DNA from: Mycosarcoma maydis
Taxonomy: Eukaryota; Basidiomycota; Ustilaginomycetes; Ustilaginales
Length of the DNA: 64,000 nt
Assembly (NCBI RefSeq): GCF_000328475.2
Contig: NC_026491.1
Coordinates: forward strand, 547,468 to 611,467
Direction: 5' to 3'
Position 1 is the stretch's first letter. The number at the start of each line of letters is the position of its first letter. The notes under the pieces were generated by a model. It was given only the letters and a program-made list of their open reading frames with translations, had not been told where the DNA came from and made no database searches. Made by a program: the position numbers and the translations under genes. Below are positions 10,540-21,046 of the stretch, one piece after another.

Positions 10540-11042
10540 GAATGCTGATACGGCGAGCCAATTCGATGCAGAATAGTCTTGATCTTTTGTATGCCGTCTT
10601 CGGAGGGTGAAAGAGTGTTTTTTCTCTTTCGTTCCTGTCGAGGACGAGTGAGAAGGATGATACGGTTGAGAGGATATATGCTGGATAGACACGAGCGATG
10701 CTGAGGTGATTGACGCTGGTGAAAAAGGGTCATCACCTCCACACGTCCTTCTTGTCGGTGATTCCCAGCCAAGACAGAACACGGAAGCCTAAATAATCCC
10801 ATATCATGAATAATCGTCAACATCGTGAATAGATCAGATCCATAATTCGCGCGTTTATCGGGGTCACGAAAACCAAGAGCAAAAAAACAACAAACAACCA
10901 ACATTTTAAAGACAGAGAGGTTGCTGCTGCCACACAAATGCTTAAGATGGTGAGAAACGAATGTCGACCAGCACGCTACAGATGCTGGCAGGGGGTATAA
11001 CGCACGAAGCGTGAATGATAATAGTTGGGTTCATAAAGGGTC
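10540..11042. other. Spacer between the small protein gene and the PXR1-like gene
   Basis: About 500 bases serving as promoter or leader for the small protein gene and 3' flank for PXR1. Nothing else is supported. Confidence 0.5.
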
Positions 11043-12287
11043 TCAAACGCCCACGCGAGCCGCTCGTGCAAAGATAGCCTCTTGTTCCGCCTTCCTTTGC
11101 TTGACGATCTGCGCCTTTCGGATCATAAGACGACGGTTGAGATACTCAAAGACGAACAATCCTTGTGAGTTGGTTCCGATCTGCGTCGATTTTTCCTTTT
11201 CCTCAGCCGCCAAAGAAGCAGACTTGTCATCGCTGTCGTTGGGGTGTTCGTCAGGCGATTCCTTCTTGCTCTTCTTGGCTCCCTTCTCCTGCTTCTTGTC
11301 CTTCTTGTCCTTCTTTTTCTTGAACTCCTTGTCCTCGGGCGGGTCGACATCAGCCTTTATGTTTTGTTCCGCTTGCAAGCGGCGCTCAACATCCATTAAT
11401 GGGATCTCGCTACCACCAGGCCCTGGATAGGTCTTAGGCACTGTGGTCGTTGGAGTTGACGTTCCTGATGTAGGTTTTGGCGTGCCAGCTGCAGAAGAAG
11501 AGGGGGTCGATGCAATCCCCAAAATCTCATTGACGCTCGCAAGATCGCTTGCCGAAACCATGCGCTTGGCACGAAGAAACTTGGCTCGATGCGCCAGTCT
11601 GACGGGTCGAGCCTGCATGACGTCCTTCTTGATTTCGTCGACTGCCTCCATGTCGTTCGCCAATGTCGCATCTGCACTTGCTACAGCAGCAACGGCTTCG
11701 GCTTTCTGCTTCTCCAGTGCTCGCTTGCTCTTCTTGCTCTGTTCTCTCGATGCGTCGTCTGAGTCGTCGAGCTTCCGCTTCTTCTTGGAACTTTCATCTT
11801 TCGAGCGATCTTTCTTGTCTTTCTTGTCTTTCTTGTCTTTCTTGTCTTTCTTGTCCTTCTTGTCCTTCTTGTCCTTCTTTTCCTTTTTGGTCTTCTTTGA
11901 CTTCTTGCCAGATTCATCGTCACTACCAGCGGCGGAAGAGGATGTTGAAGCTACTGCCGAAGGCGATGAAGAGGCGGCATTAGCAGCGTTGAGACGCTCG
12001 AACAAGCTACCCAGATCGCCACCACCCCCGACCCAGATGTCTTTGCCGTTTGCTCTCGCTTCGCGTTCGTGTCGCTGAGCACCAATACCCTTGTTGTCCA
12101 TTTTGTACGCTACTTTGAGATTCTCGGTGAGACCAGGCATGGTAAGGCCGAGACTTTGGCCTGCCGACCAGCCCATTTGTGCGAGCATGCGCTGTCCCGG
12201 TGCTGCCGCATCGTTGAGCCAGGCCGTGTTGCGCGTGCTGGCAGAGCCCACGAGACGCTGCTTCTGTTTCGGTCCTGACAGGCCCAT
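11043..12287 (-). CDS. PXR1: PXR1/PINX1-type G-patch protein (rRNA processing, telomerase inhibitor family)
   Basis: 414 residues from a true ATG. The N-terminus MGLSGPKQKQRLVG..RNTAWLND is the diagnostic start of Pxr1/PinX1. A G-patch follows (about residues 24-70: GQRMLAQMGWSAGQSLGL ... NKGIGAQ), then a 'GDLGSLFERLN' segment as in yeast Pxr1. The middle has a pure Lys/Asp repeat, eight or so KKD units at about 134-163, and a second Lys-rich tract near 320-350. Yeast Pxr1 acts in the nucleolus, activating Prp43 in rRNA and snoRNA maturation, and its human relative inhibits telomerase. The KKD tract fits a nucleolar localisation signal. The gene is divergent from the WDR59-like gene across 594 bases. 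Confidence 0.92.
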   Translation of the reverse strand: MGLSGPKQKQRLVGSASTRNTAWLNDAAAPGQRMLAQMGWSAGQSLGLTMPGLTENLKVAYKMDNKGIGAQRHEREARANGKDIWVGGGGDLGSLFERLNAANAASSSPSAVASTSSSAAGSDDESGKKSKKTKKEKKDKKDKKDKKDKKDKKDKKDKKDRSKDESSKKKRKLDDSDDASREQSKKSKRALEKQKAEAVAAVASADATLANDMEAVDEIKKDVMQARPVRLAHRAKFLRAKRMVSASDLASVNEILGIASTPSSSAAGTPKPTSGTSTPTTTVPKTYPGPGGSEIPLMDVERRLQAEQNIKADVDPPEDKEFKKKKDKKDKKQEKGAKKSKKESPDEHPNDSDDKSASLAAEEKEKSTQIGTNSQGLFVFEYLNRRLMIRKAQIVKQRKAEQEAIFARAARVGV

Positions 12288-12881
12288 CTTGTCCGCTTCA
12301 ACAGATTGAACTGGAAATGGTCAGTTCAACAGCCTCGAGTAGGAAAGAGTAAGTGGCGGTGGAACGAAAAGAGCGGCAGTCACAGTTCAGTCGCTTGCCT
12401 TTCCGTCTGCTGTTGATATCGTGAAACATCTTTCCTTTTTTTTGATAAAAAGGCCTCTTCTGAAATTTTGACAAAAGCCTGGAACAGGATTCGGCAGTCG
12501 GACCTTGAGACCCTTAATCACCCGATCATCGGGATGTGCACATTACATCTGTGTGGGGATCGTGGCTCTATGCATTGAGGCCTATCAAAACCATCTTCAC
12601 ACCCATTACAACCATCCACCATCAACTCGCATACACTGCGATATTGTCTCATCAGACCGTTGGTACTTGGTTGGAGACTAGTTCGAGCTCCCACACAGAC
12701 TCACATACAACAGTCGGATTCTGTCTCACCAGACAGCAACATTTCTAGCATGCATTAGTGAAGCATACATCCAAAATGATCCCTCATCAGAAGCCTTGGT
12801 GATACTGGCCCCGCCCGCCGTCGATCTTTTTTTAAAGACGTCAAGCTTTCACAAAAATTTCAGACACGGCAGAAGGTCAAA
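12288..12881. promoter_or_regulatory. Shared divergent promoter, PXR1 / WDR59-like
   Basis: The 594 bases between divergent starts must contain both promoters. A repeated TCTCATCAGAC / TCTCACCAGAC pair (about 12647 and 12723) is visible. No clear TATA box is seen. Confidence 0.5.
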
Positions 12882-15800
12882 ATGCCTTCAGAAATCGAAA
12901 GCCCAGCACTGCCGTCGACCGAGATTTCGGCAGCCCTCTCTTCTCCTCCTCTCTCACTTCCTCCAGCGGGTCAAGATGGGCGAGATGCACAGCGTGCAGT
13001 CGCTGGCGAGGCAGATCCGGATACTACAGCAGGCTCTGCTCCTATACCCATACCTTCCTCAGAGTTCAAACCGAGCAAACAGACGATTTCTCAACGCCAC
13101 CCGTCTAACACGTTCTATCGCTCTTGCGAGATTTCATTCATGGAGCCCGTCGGCTCCATGTCCATCAGTCCCGCTAATCGTGATGTGGTGCTTGCTGCTC
13201 GTAAGGGCCTTTTCATCATCGATCTTGAAGATCCATTTGCCCCGCCTCGCTTTCTTGCCCACATGACCACATGGGAAGCTGTCGACATTCAGTGGTCGCC
13301 ACATCCTGCACGAAGCAACTGGGTCGCTAGCACTTCGAACCAAAAGCTGCTCATATGGAACCTTGATAGGCCTGGAGACCCACGTGTAGCACCGCCCATC
13401 ACGAGAATGTTGCACCGCAATTCAATTCATAGCAGCTCGAGTCCCGCAATGCCCAGCAATGCCCACTTCGCCACTCATCGCAACAGCGTCTATCAAAGCG
13501 TCTACAACAGTCAAAGTCTGCATTCAGGCATCACAGGTGGCACTCGCAGCGGCTTTGGCGCCATCTCTGTAGACTCTCCGTACGCCGAGACGCCCTTCTC
13601 TGCTGCATCTCAGCTGCAACTCTCAGCTTCAAGATCGTCGTCTATCGAACACGTGCTCCACGCACATTCCAGAGCAATCACGGACATCAACTGGTCACCC
13701 TTCCATCCCGAGCTTGTCGCGTCTAGTTCCATTGATACCTGGACATGGGTCTGGGACCTTCGTATGAGCGGCGGTTCTGATGGCTCAAGCGGAGGTAGGC
13801 AGAAACCTGCACAGGGTTACTCAGCATGGAACGCCGCCGTGACCCAAGTCAAGTTCAATCGAGCCAGTGAACATCGACTCGCTTCCACGTGTGACAACAA
13901 AGTGCTCATCTGGGATGACCGTAAAGGCTCTCTTCCACTTGCCACAATAGAGGCTCACGAGAACAAGATTTACGGCATCGATTGGAGTCGAGACACCAGC
14001 CTCGGCTTGGACAGGCTCATCACCTGTTCTCTCGACAGAACCGTCAAATTTTGGAATCTGGCCTCCGACACTTCGCAAGCCGCGATTGGTGCTAGAGAGC
14101 TCGTCACTGAGGCTGAATCGGTCATCGAGACACGAACGCCAATCTGGCGAGCGCGTCACCTGCCTTTTGGCAACGGTTGCTTGACCCTACCCCAGCGTGG
14201 AGACACTGCACTAAGCATGTGGTCCAAAGATGAGCCTGAGGAGCCCAAAGCTACTTTTGCTGGTCACACCGACATTGTCAAAGAATACCTCTTCCGCACC
14301 AAAGGCGGCCAGGATCGAGGCAGCGACGACCGTCAATTCCAGCTCATCACATGGTCCAAGGATCAGACGTTGCGGCTCTGGCCCGTAAGCGAGGAACAGA
14401 CACGCAAGGTAGGTCACAAACCAGGTGGTCCGATCCGTGTCTTGCTCACTCGAGCCAATGCACCAGACATTTCATACCGTGATCCTCCTCTGGCCCTTCC
14501 GCCCGGTGGCGAGGATGCTGCTGGGCTCGTAAGCCAAGCGTCTGGTAGCAACATAACTAGTTCGTCCATTCTTCCACCAGAGCATGCTACCCGGTCGCTC
14601 CTAAGCGGCAAGGGCAGTATCGGCAAGGTCCAGACCACCTCTCCCTACAGCTCCTCGTTATCAGGCTTTCAGAATGTTTTGCGCGACGGCAGAGCCAGTC
14701 CCTTGGCAGCGTTTGGGACTAGCTCTGGTGGTGGTAGGCGAAGGAGCCTCCATCACAGCTCAAGCCAAGGCGATCTGGGAATGGATTTCAACCAGCTGTC
14801 CCGTAGTCCTGTGCTCGCACGGTCGTGGGGCCGTGTTGAGGCGTCAGAAAGTGGGACGGGCCTCCTTCATGCCTCGCAGTTGGCCCGCTCGTTGCCAAAG
14901 CAAGCTATCGACGATCACATGGGTCGATTGGCGACCTCACAACACAGCGGCAAGTACGGAGGTGGTAATGCGTCTCATCACAGCGGCGGGCACTCGTCAT
15001 TCAAGATACCTGCAAGTTTGCGAAACAAGTCCATATCTGGATCCGGCGCTGCTTCCAAACAGAGACTGTCGAACCAGCAAATATCGTCTGGACGCCCACT
15101 GACGATCCAAGAAGAGCGTAGTAGCCATAAGCATTCGAAAAAATACTCTGAGCGCAAGGACAAGGACAAAACTGGCAGGAAGGAAGAGCGCCGCAAGCCT
15201 GCCAAGGCGTCCGATTCTCGCAACAGCAAGAAGGGAGTGGGTGCGGCTATGCGGCTTGACAGAGGCCGTGCAGCTGCACCTGCCGTCGATCCCATCGAGT
15301 GGATCGCCAACGTGCGCATGGAAAAGGACCTGTCTGAAGATCACACTGGCGGAGAGACCAGCCAAACACGGGACTCAGATGGCATGGGCCCATCGCGATT
15401 CGTCTCCAGCAAAGGTAACCGGATGGGTGTCGCTTTTGGTCGAGGCGGTCTCACTACGGAAGATGAAACGGATGCTGATTCCGGGTTTACCGCTCAGGGA
15501 CTCGGCGACGAGATCATCAGCATTAATCGCAAGTTGCCTCGTATCGTCTTCGAAAAAGTCGAGCTGACGCGTCGTGTGTGTGTGCTCACCATGTACGGTC
15601 CGTGGGCAGATCACGAACCGGCATTCTTACGCATCAAAATCAAATTTCCCGCGAGCTACCCACGACGGGCTCCACACTTTGATCTGGAAAAGGGCGCCAA
15701 CATCAGTCTCAAGACACGTGCGTACTTGCTGCGTGGGTTGTCGCGTCTCTCGACGAAAGCGGCTAAAGCGGGTCGTCCGTGTATCGAGAAGTGCGCACGC

Positions 15801-16889
15801 TTTTTGATTGGAGAGCCTGTCAAGTCGCTCGACGACGGCGTTGAGCACGATGACGATGATGAAGACGTCGAGGCTGATCTGACAACCAGTCGAGGTGGCG
15901 GATCGATCGCGTCGGACTCGGAATCAAATCATGAGCCATTCGCGTTTCGTCCGGCGCGCTCGAAGTCGCTCATGGCAGACAAGACTCTTCCTGGGCTCAA
16001 GATCCCGCCAAGAAAGATGGGCGCCACTTTCGGACCCAACAACGAGCTGGTCGTATTCGGTGGAACTCCAAACCTGTATGCGCAATCGCGCAACTCGTCT
16101 CGCCAAGCTTCGCGTCAAACATCGCGTCAAACATCGCAACGGCCCTCCCGTTCGACCTCTCAGGCACCGCAGGCCGGCGACACGTCTCTGTCTGCTCTGC
16201 CACGTGCACAATCAAAGTCTCGACTCATGAGCCGAGAAGGAGGCAGCAAAAGCGCTGGCGAACAGAGTCCTGGGACACACAGTAAGGAGGATGCGGACGA
16301 GGGTGAAGAATCACGCTTCCTACGCTCTTATACAGCCTTGTCCAATGCAATGTCGTCGCTGGCACGCTACTCCAGGATGGCAAGTGAAGGTGTCACTACA
16401 GGCTACTCGGTGCGCGACTCGGATGTGGTTCAGCTGATGAGCACCGACTTTTTCGCACGACGATTGCTACGAAAGAAGGACTTTTTCGACGTGTTCGGCA
16501 ACGCCGACGCCCATAGTGGCGCGGCTACACCCATGGGCAAGGATTCACTTGTGGCAAGGCATAAGGCGACGTCATCGCGATTCTACAACGGAAGCGGAGC
16601 GTCTACACCCGGAGCGGCGCGCAGAGACGGAACCCGAGGTGGCTATGGTTCCGCGGATGAGCATAGAGGAGGCAGCAGAAGCGGTGGAGGAGCCAACTTT
16701 GCGCATCATGCGGACTTGCTTGGCTCGTTGCCAGCACCTGCTGCTTTGTTGGCAATCGACAGGTTGAAGGAGTCGCAGAGAAAGAGGCAGCTCGGACTCG
16801 TGACTATCTATCAGCTTGTCGAGATGGGCGCCGAAGAAGCAGATGCGATATCTCTGCCGCAGCAAGAGGGGAGCAATACTAATGAATAG
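12882..16889 (+). CDS. MTC5: WDR59/Mtc5-type WD40-RWD protein (SEACAT / GATOR2 subunit)
   Basis: 1335 residues from a true ATG, intronless. An N-terminal WD40 propeller occupies about residues 85-510 (e.g. WEAVDIQWSPHP, ITDINWSPFHPELVASSS, SLDRTVKFWNL, LITWSKDQTLRLW). A basic Ser-rich linker (about 560-860) leads to an RWD domain (about 884-980: KVELTRRVCVLTMYGPWADH ... FPASYPRRAPHF). WD40 followed by RWD is the architecture of Mtc5/Sea3 in yeast and WDR59 in animals, vacuole/lysosome-associated regulators of TORC1 amino-acid sensing. The helical segment LMSTDFFARRLLRKKDFFDVF follows. Family members usually end in a Cys/His-rich RING-type finger, but this protein ends in Gly/Ser-rich sequence and lacks one. 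Confidence 0.85.
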   Translation: MPSEIESPALPSTEISAALSSPPLSLPPAGQDGRDAQRAVAGEADPDTTAGSAPIPIPSSEFKPSKQTISQRHPSNTFYRSCEISFMEPVGSMSISPANRDVVLAARKGLFIIDLEDPFAPPRFLAHMTTWEAVDIQWSPHPARSNWVASTSNQKLLIWNLDRPGDPRVAPPITRMLHRNSIHSSSSPAMPSNAHFATHRNSVYQSVYNSQSLHSGITGGTRSGFGAISVDSPYAETPFSAASQLQLSASRSSSIEHVLHAHSRAITDINWSPFHPELVASSSIDTWTWVWDLRMSGGSDGSSGGRQKPAQGYSAWNAAVTQVKFNRASEHRLASTCDNKVLIWDDRKGSLPLATIEAHENKIYGIDWSRDTSLGLDRLITCSLDRTVKFWNLASDTSQAAIGARELVTEAESVIETRTPIWRARHLPFGNGCLTLPQRGDTALSMWSKDEPEEPKATFAGHTDIVKEYLFRTKGGQDRGSDDRQFQLITWSKDQTLRLWPVSEEQTRKVGHKPGGPIRVLLTRANAPDISYRDPPLALPPGGEDAAGLVSQASGSNITSSSILPPEHATRSLLSGKGSIGKVQTTSPYSSSLSGFQNVLRDGRASPLAAFGTSSGGGRRRSLHHSSSQGDLGMDFNQLSRSPVLARSWGRVEASESGTGLLHASQLARSLPKQAIDDHMGRLATSQHSGKYGGGNASHHSGGHSSFKIPASLRNKSISGSGAASKQRLSNQQISSGRPLTIQEERSSHKHSKKYSERKDKDKTGRKEERRKPAKASDSRNSKKGVGAAMRLDRGRAAAPAVDPIEWIANVRMEKDLSEDHTGGETSQTRDSDGMGPSRFVSSKGNRMGVAFGRGGLTTEDETDADSGFTAQGLGDEIISINRKLPRIVFEKVELTRRVCVLTMYGPWADHEPAFLRIKIKFPASYPRRAPHFDLEKGANISLKTRAYLLRGLSRLSTKAAKAGRPCIEKCARFLIGEPVKSLDDGVEHDDDDEDVEADLTTSRGGGSIASDSESNHEPFAFRPARSKSLMADKTLPGLKIPPRKMGATFGPNNELVVFGGTPNLYAQSRNSSRQASRQTSRQTSQRPSRSTSQAPQAGDTSLSALPRAQSKSRLMSREGGSKSAGEQSPGTHSKEDADEGEESRFLRSYTALSNAMSSLARYSRMASEGVTTGYSVRDSDVVQLMSTDFFARRLLRKKDFFDVFGNADAHSGAATPMGKDSLVARHKATSSRFYNGSGASTPGAARRDGTRGGYGSADEHRGGSRSGGGANFAHHADLLGSLPAPAALLAIDRLKESQRKRQLGLVTIYQLVEMGAEEADAISLPQQEGSNTNE

Positions 16890-19481
16890 GACACGTGCAA
16901 CATTGTGCATAGGGGTTTGCCTCACCGTCCAGATACGAATCATGAATGTGAAATGCAAATATACATATCGGAACAGTAGATGGTGGTTGCGACATTCTTT
17001 GACGTGTGGTCGAGATGTATGCATGGGTCCAAGGTTCATCACCGGAGCATTATCGTGGTCAGTCGCTATTAATCTCACCTCACAGAAGGTCAGACGCCGA
17101 TAGATGGCTCGATGGTAACCATCCCGACCCCGGGATCTTGCAGATGCTCGACAATCTGAAACAGCCGCGGTGATCTTGCGTGCAAGGCGGAGGTTCGGGA
17201 TTATCACTAACAAACACAAATATCAAGCGCGAGCGGCTGCGGGCGCCGTCAAACGACGTTGCACCTGCGTTGTGCCGGTCTACCGTATGTCGATCAGAGT
17301 CTAGCTTTCTCAGAGATGAACCAAGATGCTTGTCCAATGTCGGCGGCTGATGTGCCGACGCTAAAAAGTCACGAGTGGGCCATCGCTCCTGCTTGCACCG
17401 CCTGTCGAGCATTTGCAGCTCCGCTATCAAGTGAATGATATCTTTTCGTACTCCGCTCAAATTTCGAGCAGGCGGCTCAGAAGCCGTTGCAGCTGATTGC
17501 ATTTCGCAGTAGAGCCCCGCATTCGCGATTGATGACCTTTGGCTCTCTTGATCCTGATCGGAGAGGGAAGAGACAAGAGCAACAGCAAGGTACCAGGAAC
17601 AGATGAGGCCCCCTTGCTGATTCTGAAAAATGACTAGCTGAAGCGCTCTGATCACTCGCTCACGCCAGCTTGGCCTGCGCCCTTCGGCATCGGTTTCAGC
17701 TTTCTGCATTTCCCATTCGCGATTCTAGCGGATGTCGAATTGCAGCACCTCCAAGGATATCGAATTGTACCTCGAGCCAAGCCTTCGAGTTCAATGAAGC
17801 TGAACGCTGGCACACATACTCCTGATCGCTGCTAACACGAGATGAATTACGATACGCTTTACAATTGTTGTCGATACAGATGGTGCAAGAGCCGAGGATC
17901 GAAGTAGCCAACCGACATGTTGCAGTCAAGTCGGCGTCGTATGAGGGCGGCATGGCACGAGCGTGCAATTTGGATTCGGATGGTGGGGGTTTTCCCAGTT
18001 TCGCCGAGAAGGCGCGTCGTTGTGAACATGATCAGCCACGGTTGCTTGGACATTGGAAGATACCGAGCATCGGTCCATCAAGCAAGCGGATTCATCCGAA
18101 GTAACCCAAGCTGGCATTCCCGAAGTATCCAAGCTGGCATTCGCGGTTTTCAGGTCGGCTTGCAGGGTTCCGAGCATGAATCGTGAATGTTGCTCCAATC
18201 ACAGTTTGGCAAGTAAGTTAGGCAGCGGATCGCGGTTCTGAGAGGTTTCAGCTGCCGCGGCGCGCAACACCATTCCTCGGGTCGTGTCGCCTCACCTCGC
18301 CTCGCCTAGCATTTAGGTACAGTCAAGAAAGCTATAACTTAGGGTACCGTACTATCAAGTATATCATTAGTTGGAACAAAGAACCATACAGTACATGCCA
18401 GGTACAAAAAAAACAAGAAAAAAAGGCTTTGCGAGAAGGCGCTCAAGACGAGCCAACGCCGGCCTTGGCGATGACTCACGACTGCACTTCAATATTCACG
18501 ACTCAACCTTAGGCTGTTGGCCATTAGCTTTGTACTGTATAAGTTGGTTATACTGAACGACGATCGCTTGTTCGTCCGCGATGAGCTAAGACGCCCACCT
18601 TGGGCTCCTGTGCACTTCTGCGCGACGGGCGCCTCAGTTTCATGAGCAGATAGATGACGGAACAATGGGCACATCATGCGCTATGTGGGCATGATAAGAT
18701 AGGACTTCGTTGCAAGGGGCGACAGCCTATACAATCACGAATTGCGAGAGATCGTCGCGCTGCAGCGCAGCAGCGCTTCTCGCTTCGCTTCTCTATTTGG
18801 CGTGCTGTAACAGCATAGTGGCAAGATATCGAAACGGAGACTGCAGCCTATTAGCAACTTGTTCTTCTTCCAAACAACATAGTCTTATCGCATGGCTTCA
18901 TGAAAGCTTCAGTTGACTGCTCCTGATTGACAAACACATGCGATCAAGAGCACGTTTGGCTCGAGATGAAGTGGGTGAAGGCGGAGAGGCGGAGAAAATG
19001 CTAAAAAAACACAAACATGAAGAAAGGAAAGGCTCAGTTTCAAGTCATGCACAGCCCGCAGCAACAGCATCTAGTTAAATTACTGTAACTTGGAGCAAGG
19101 CGAGGAGGTGACAGGGGCAGAGCTAGATGATGAAGCGGCTATCGGCCAGAGAGAGTCCGCAAAACCTTTGTTTTTCTTTTCTTTTTTTAAAGTCTCAAAT
19201 GAATTCAGATTCGACAAGAAAGAACGAAAGCCAGGGTGAAGAGATTGGCCTGCAACCTCACTTGTTGGACTTTTCGCTGCTTGTTGCTCTCTGTTCACTC
19301 ACGACTGTATTCGTTTGTTCACTCGATTATTTTTTTGTTGTTGAAAAACGGTAATGTTTCTGTCTCAGATACTGTGTCTTTTTTGCTGGCTGGCTGGCGG
19401 GCAGCGCTCGAGATGTGTGTCAGTTTGAATTGGATGACCGAGCTGCAATCGTGAATGATGCTCCAAGAAGCTCGCCTAACT

Positions 19482-19618
19482 TCGACGCTCACAAATTCAC
19501 GACTCACGACTGTGCATGTGCGTGTCAGCGACATTCGTGATTCACGACTTTCCCTCCATTACTTGGTCCAGCCTGTCACTTGGCTAGTCAACAAGCCACA
19601 ATCGTGATTCGTGATTTA
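19482..19618. repeat. Cluster of ATTCGTGA / TCACGA motifs
   Basis: Includes AAATTCACGACTCACGACTG (19493-19512), ACATTCGTGATTCACGACTT (19531-19550) and ATCGTGATTCGTGATTTA (19601-19618): head-to-head and head-to-tail copies of one short element. Confidence 0.75.
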
Positions 19619-19903
19619 CACACACACAGAGATACACACACACAAACGCACGCACGCACACAGCTCACCTCAGCTGTCCGCCATCGTCACCGCCGCTGTC
19701 TGCTGCTTCTGCTTTGCAGACGGAGTACGCTCGGTGTGCCGGCTCGTTAATCCTCACTTTCCAACTCCCTAGCCTTCGTGTTTCGTGATTGCAGCTCCAG
19801 GTCGCCGGACGAAAAGCAACGGCAACATCGAAGAATCTTCATCCGGCACTCACGACTCACAACTGTGAACTGATTCTTTGTCTCTCTCTACATCCACATT
19901 CAA

Positions 19904-19982
19904 CTATCCTATCCTATCCCGTCCCATCTCATCTCATCCCATCCCATCCCATCCCATCCCATTTTCTCATCCCACCTCATCC
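19904..19982 (+). repeat. CATCC/TATCC pentamer array
   Basis: Imperfect tandem pentamers (TATCC, then CATCT, then at least four CATCC), pyrimidine-only on the plus strand, upstream of gpa3. Confidence 0.85.
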
Positions 19983-20666
19983 TCTCCCCTGCCCCGCTGC
20001 TTCCAACTTCATCTCTATCTTTCAGCTTGGCTGCTATCAGCAAACAGTATCACGACCCTAACCCAGACCTCTTGGCTCGAGAGCATCATAAGCCTTGCAC
20101 ACCGCTCTGTGCTGTGACCATCGACGATTCCTTTTGCAAACTTAGCGCATCTGATCGATTCTCGTCGTGCTAATCGCTTCCTCCACTCATTGACCATTCT
20201 CCTGGTCTGGTTTCCAAATCCTAATTACGCCAGCTTCTAGAGCGCTCACCTTTGTTTACAAGTGTGAGCTACGCTTGCTCCCACTATCTTGCGGCATTCC
20301 TTGCGCTCAGTCGTCGTTGTTCGCCGCTAATCGGTCTATCCGACAAGCAGATTCTCCTCTTTCGTACCGATTCCGTATTGTCGGCTGCTTCCGCAATCGC
20401 AACCTAAAACGCTTTTTCTGGCGTTGCCGATTTTCCCCTCGCCTCCGCGACCGTCTCTAGCTCAGCACGCCTCAGGTCCATCAGCTCAGGCCGTCATTTT
20501 GGACACGGATTCGTTGGAGGGCAGCCAAAGATTTACTCTGCAACCCAGCCACGACCATACAGATTCCGTGCGGATAGCCGTCCACATCTACACCTGCAGC
20601 ACTTCTGCCCTGACGCGTTAAAATCGGCTCAACATTTCACTCGGCTCATGCAGTAGACCCACCGCG

Positions 20667-20766
20667 NNNNNNNNNNNNNNNNNNNNNNNNNNNNNNNNNN
20701 NNNNNNNNNNNNNNNNNNNNNNNNNNNNNNNNNNNNNNNNNNNNNNNNNNNNNNNNNNNNNNNNNN
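20667..20766. other. Assembly gap of 100 N
   Basis: Exactly 100 unknown bases, a conventional placeholder for a scaffold gap of unknown length in the gpa3 upstream region. Confidence 0.98.
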
Positions 20767-21046
20767 CGCATCCGCTGACGCCATTTCTGTTGACTCGGCC
20801 CCCTTTGGCGTAGCCTGAGCTGGACCTCCTCTTTTTGCGTATCAAGGACGTCCCTTTCATGGACCGCGTCTCAACACATCTCCGATCATCGCCTCAATCA
20901 CGCAGTCCACGCCAGCACGTCCACGTTGCTTCTGGTCGCTGTGTCTGGCCGTCTCGCACGGGCTCTGACGAGCTGTCTGACACCAACTTCTCTGTCAACA
21001 CACCTCGCTTGCTGAGCAGCTCTTCAGAGCTTTTCACATTGTCAAC

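Larger units (their letters stand above)
16890..21046. other. 4.1-kb gene-free region upstream of gpa3, with assembly gap
   Basis: No frame with recognisable protein character. It holds many CACGA/TCGTG motifs (18481-18506, 19440-19620), CA-rich and CATCC-type tandem repeats, a pyrimidine-rich segment near 20400-20640, and the N gap. The last part (20767-21046) is the gpa3 leader. A leader intron or a short exon could be hidden here. Confidence 0.5.

Noticed and set aside
11800..11885. Tandem TTGTCTTTC repeats read as a microsatellite
   Set aside because: In frame inside PXR1, encoding the KKD tract; a protein feature rather than an independent repeat.
17080..17709. 209-codon minus-strand frame from a true ATG in the gpa3 upstream region
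   Set aside because: No domain, no composition bias typical of the neighbours, and no support beyond length; could be an orphan gene but I cannot support it.
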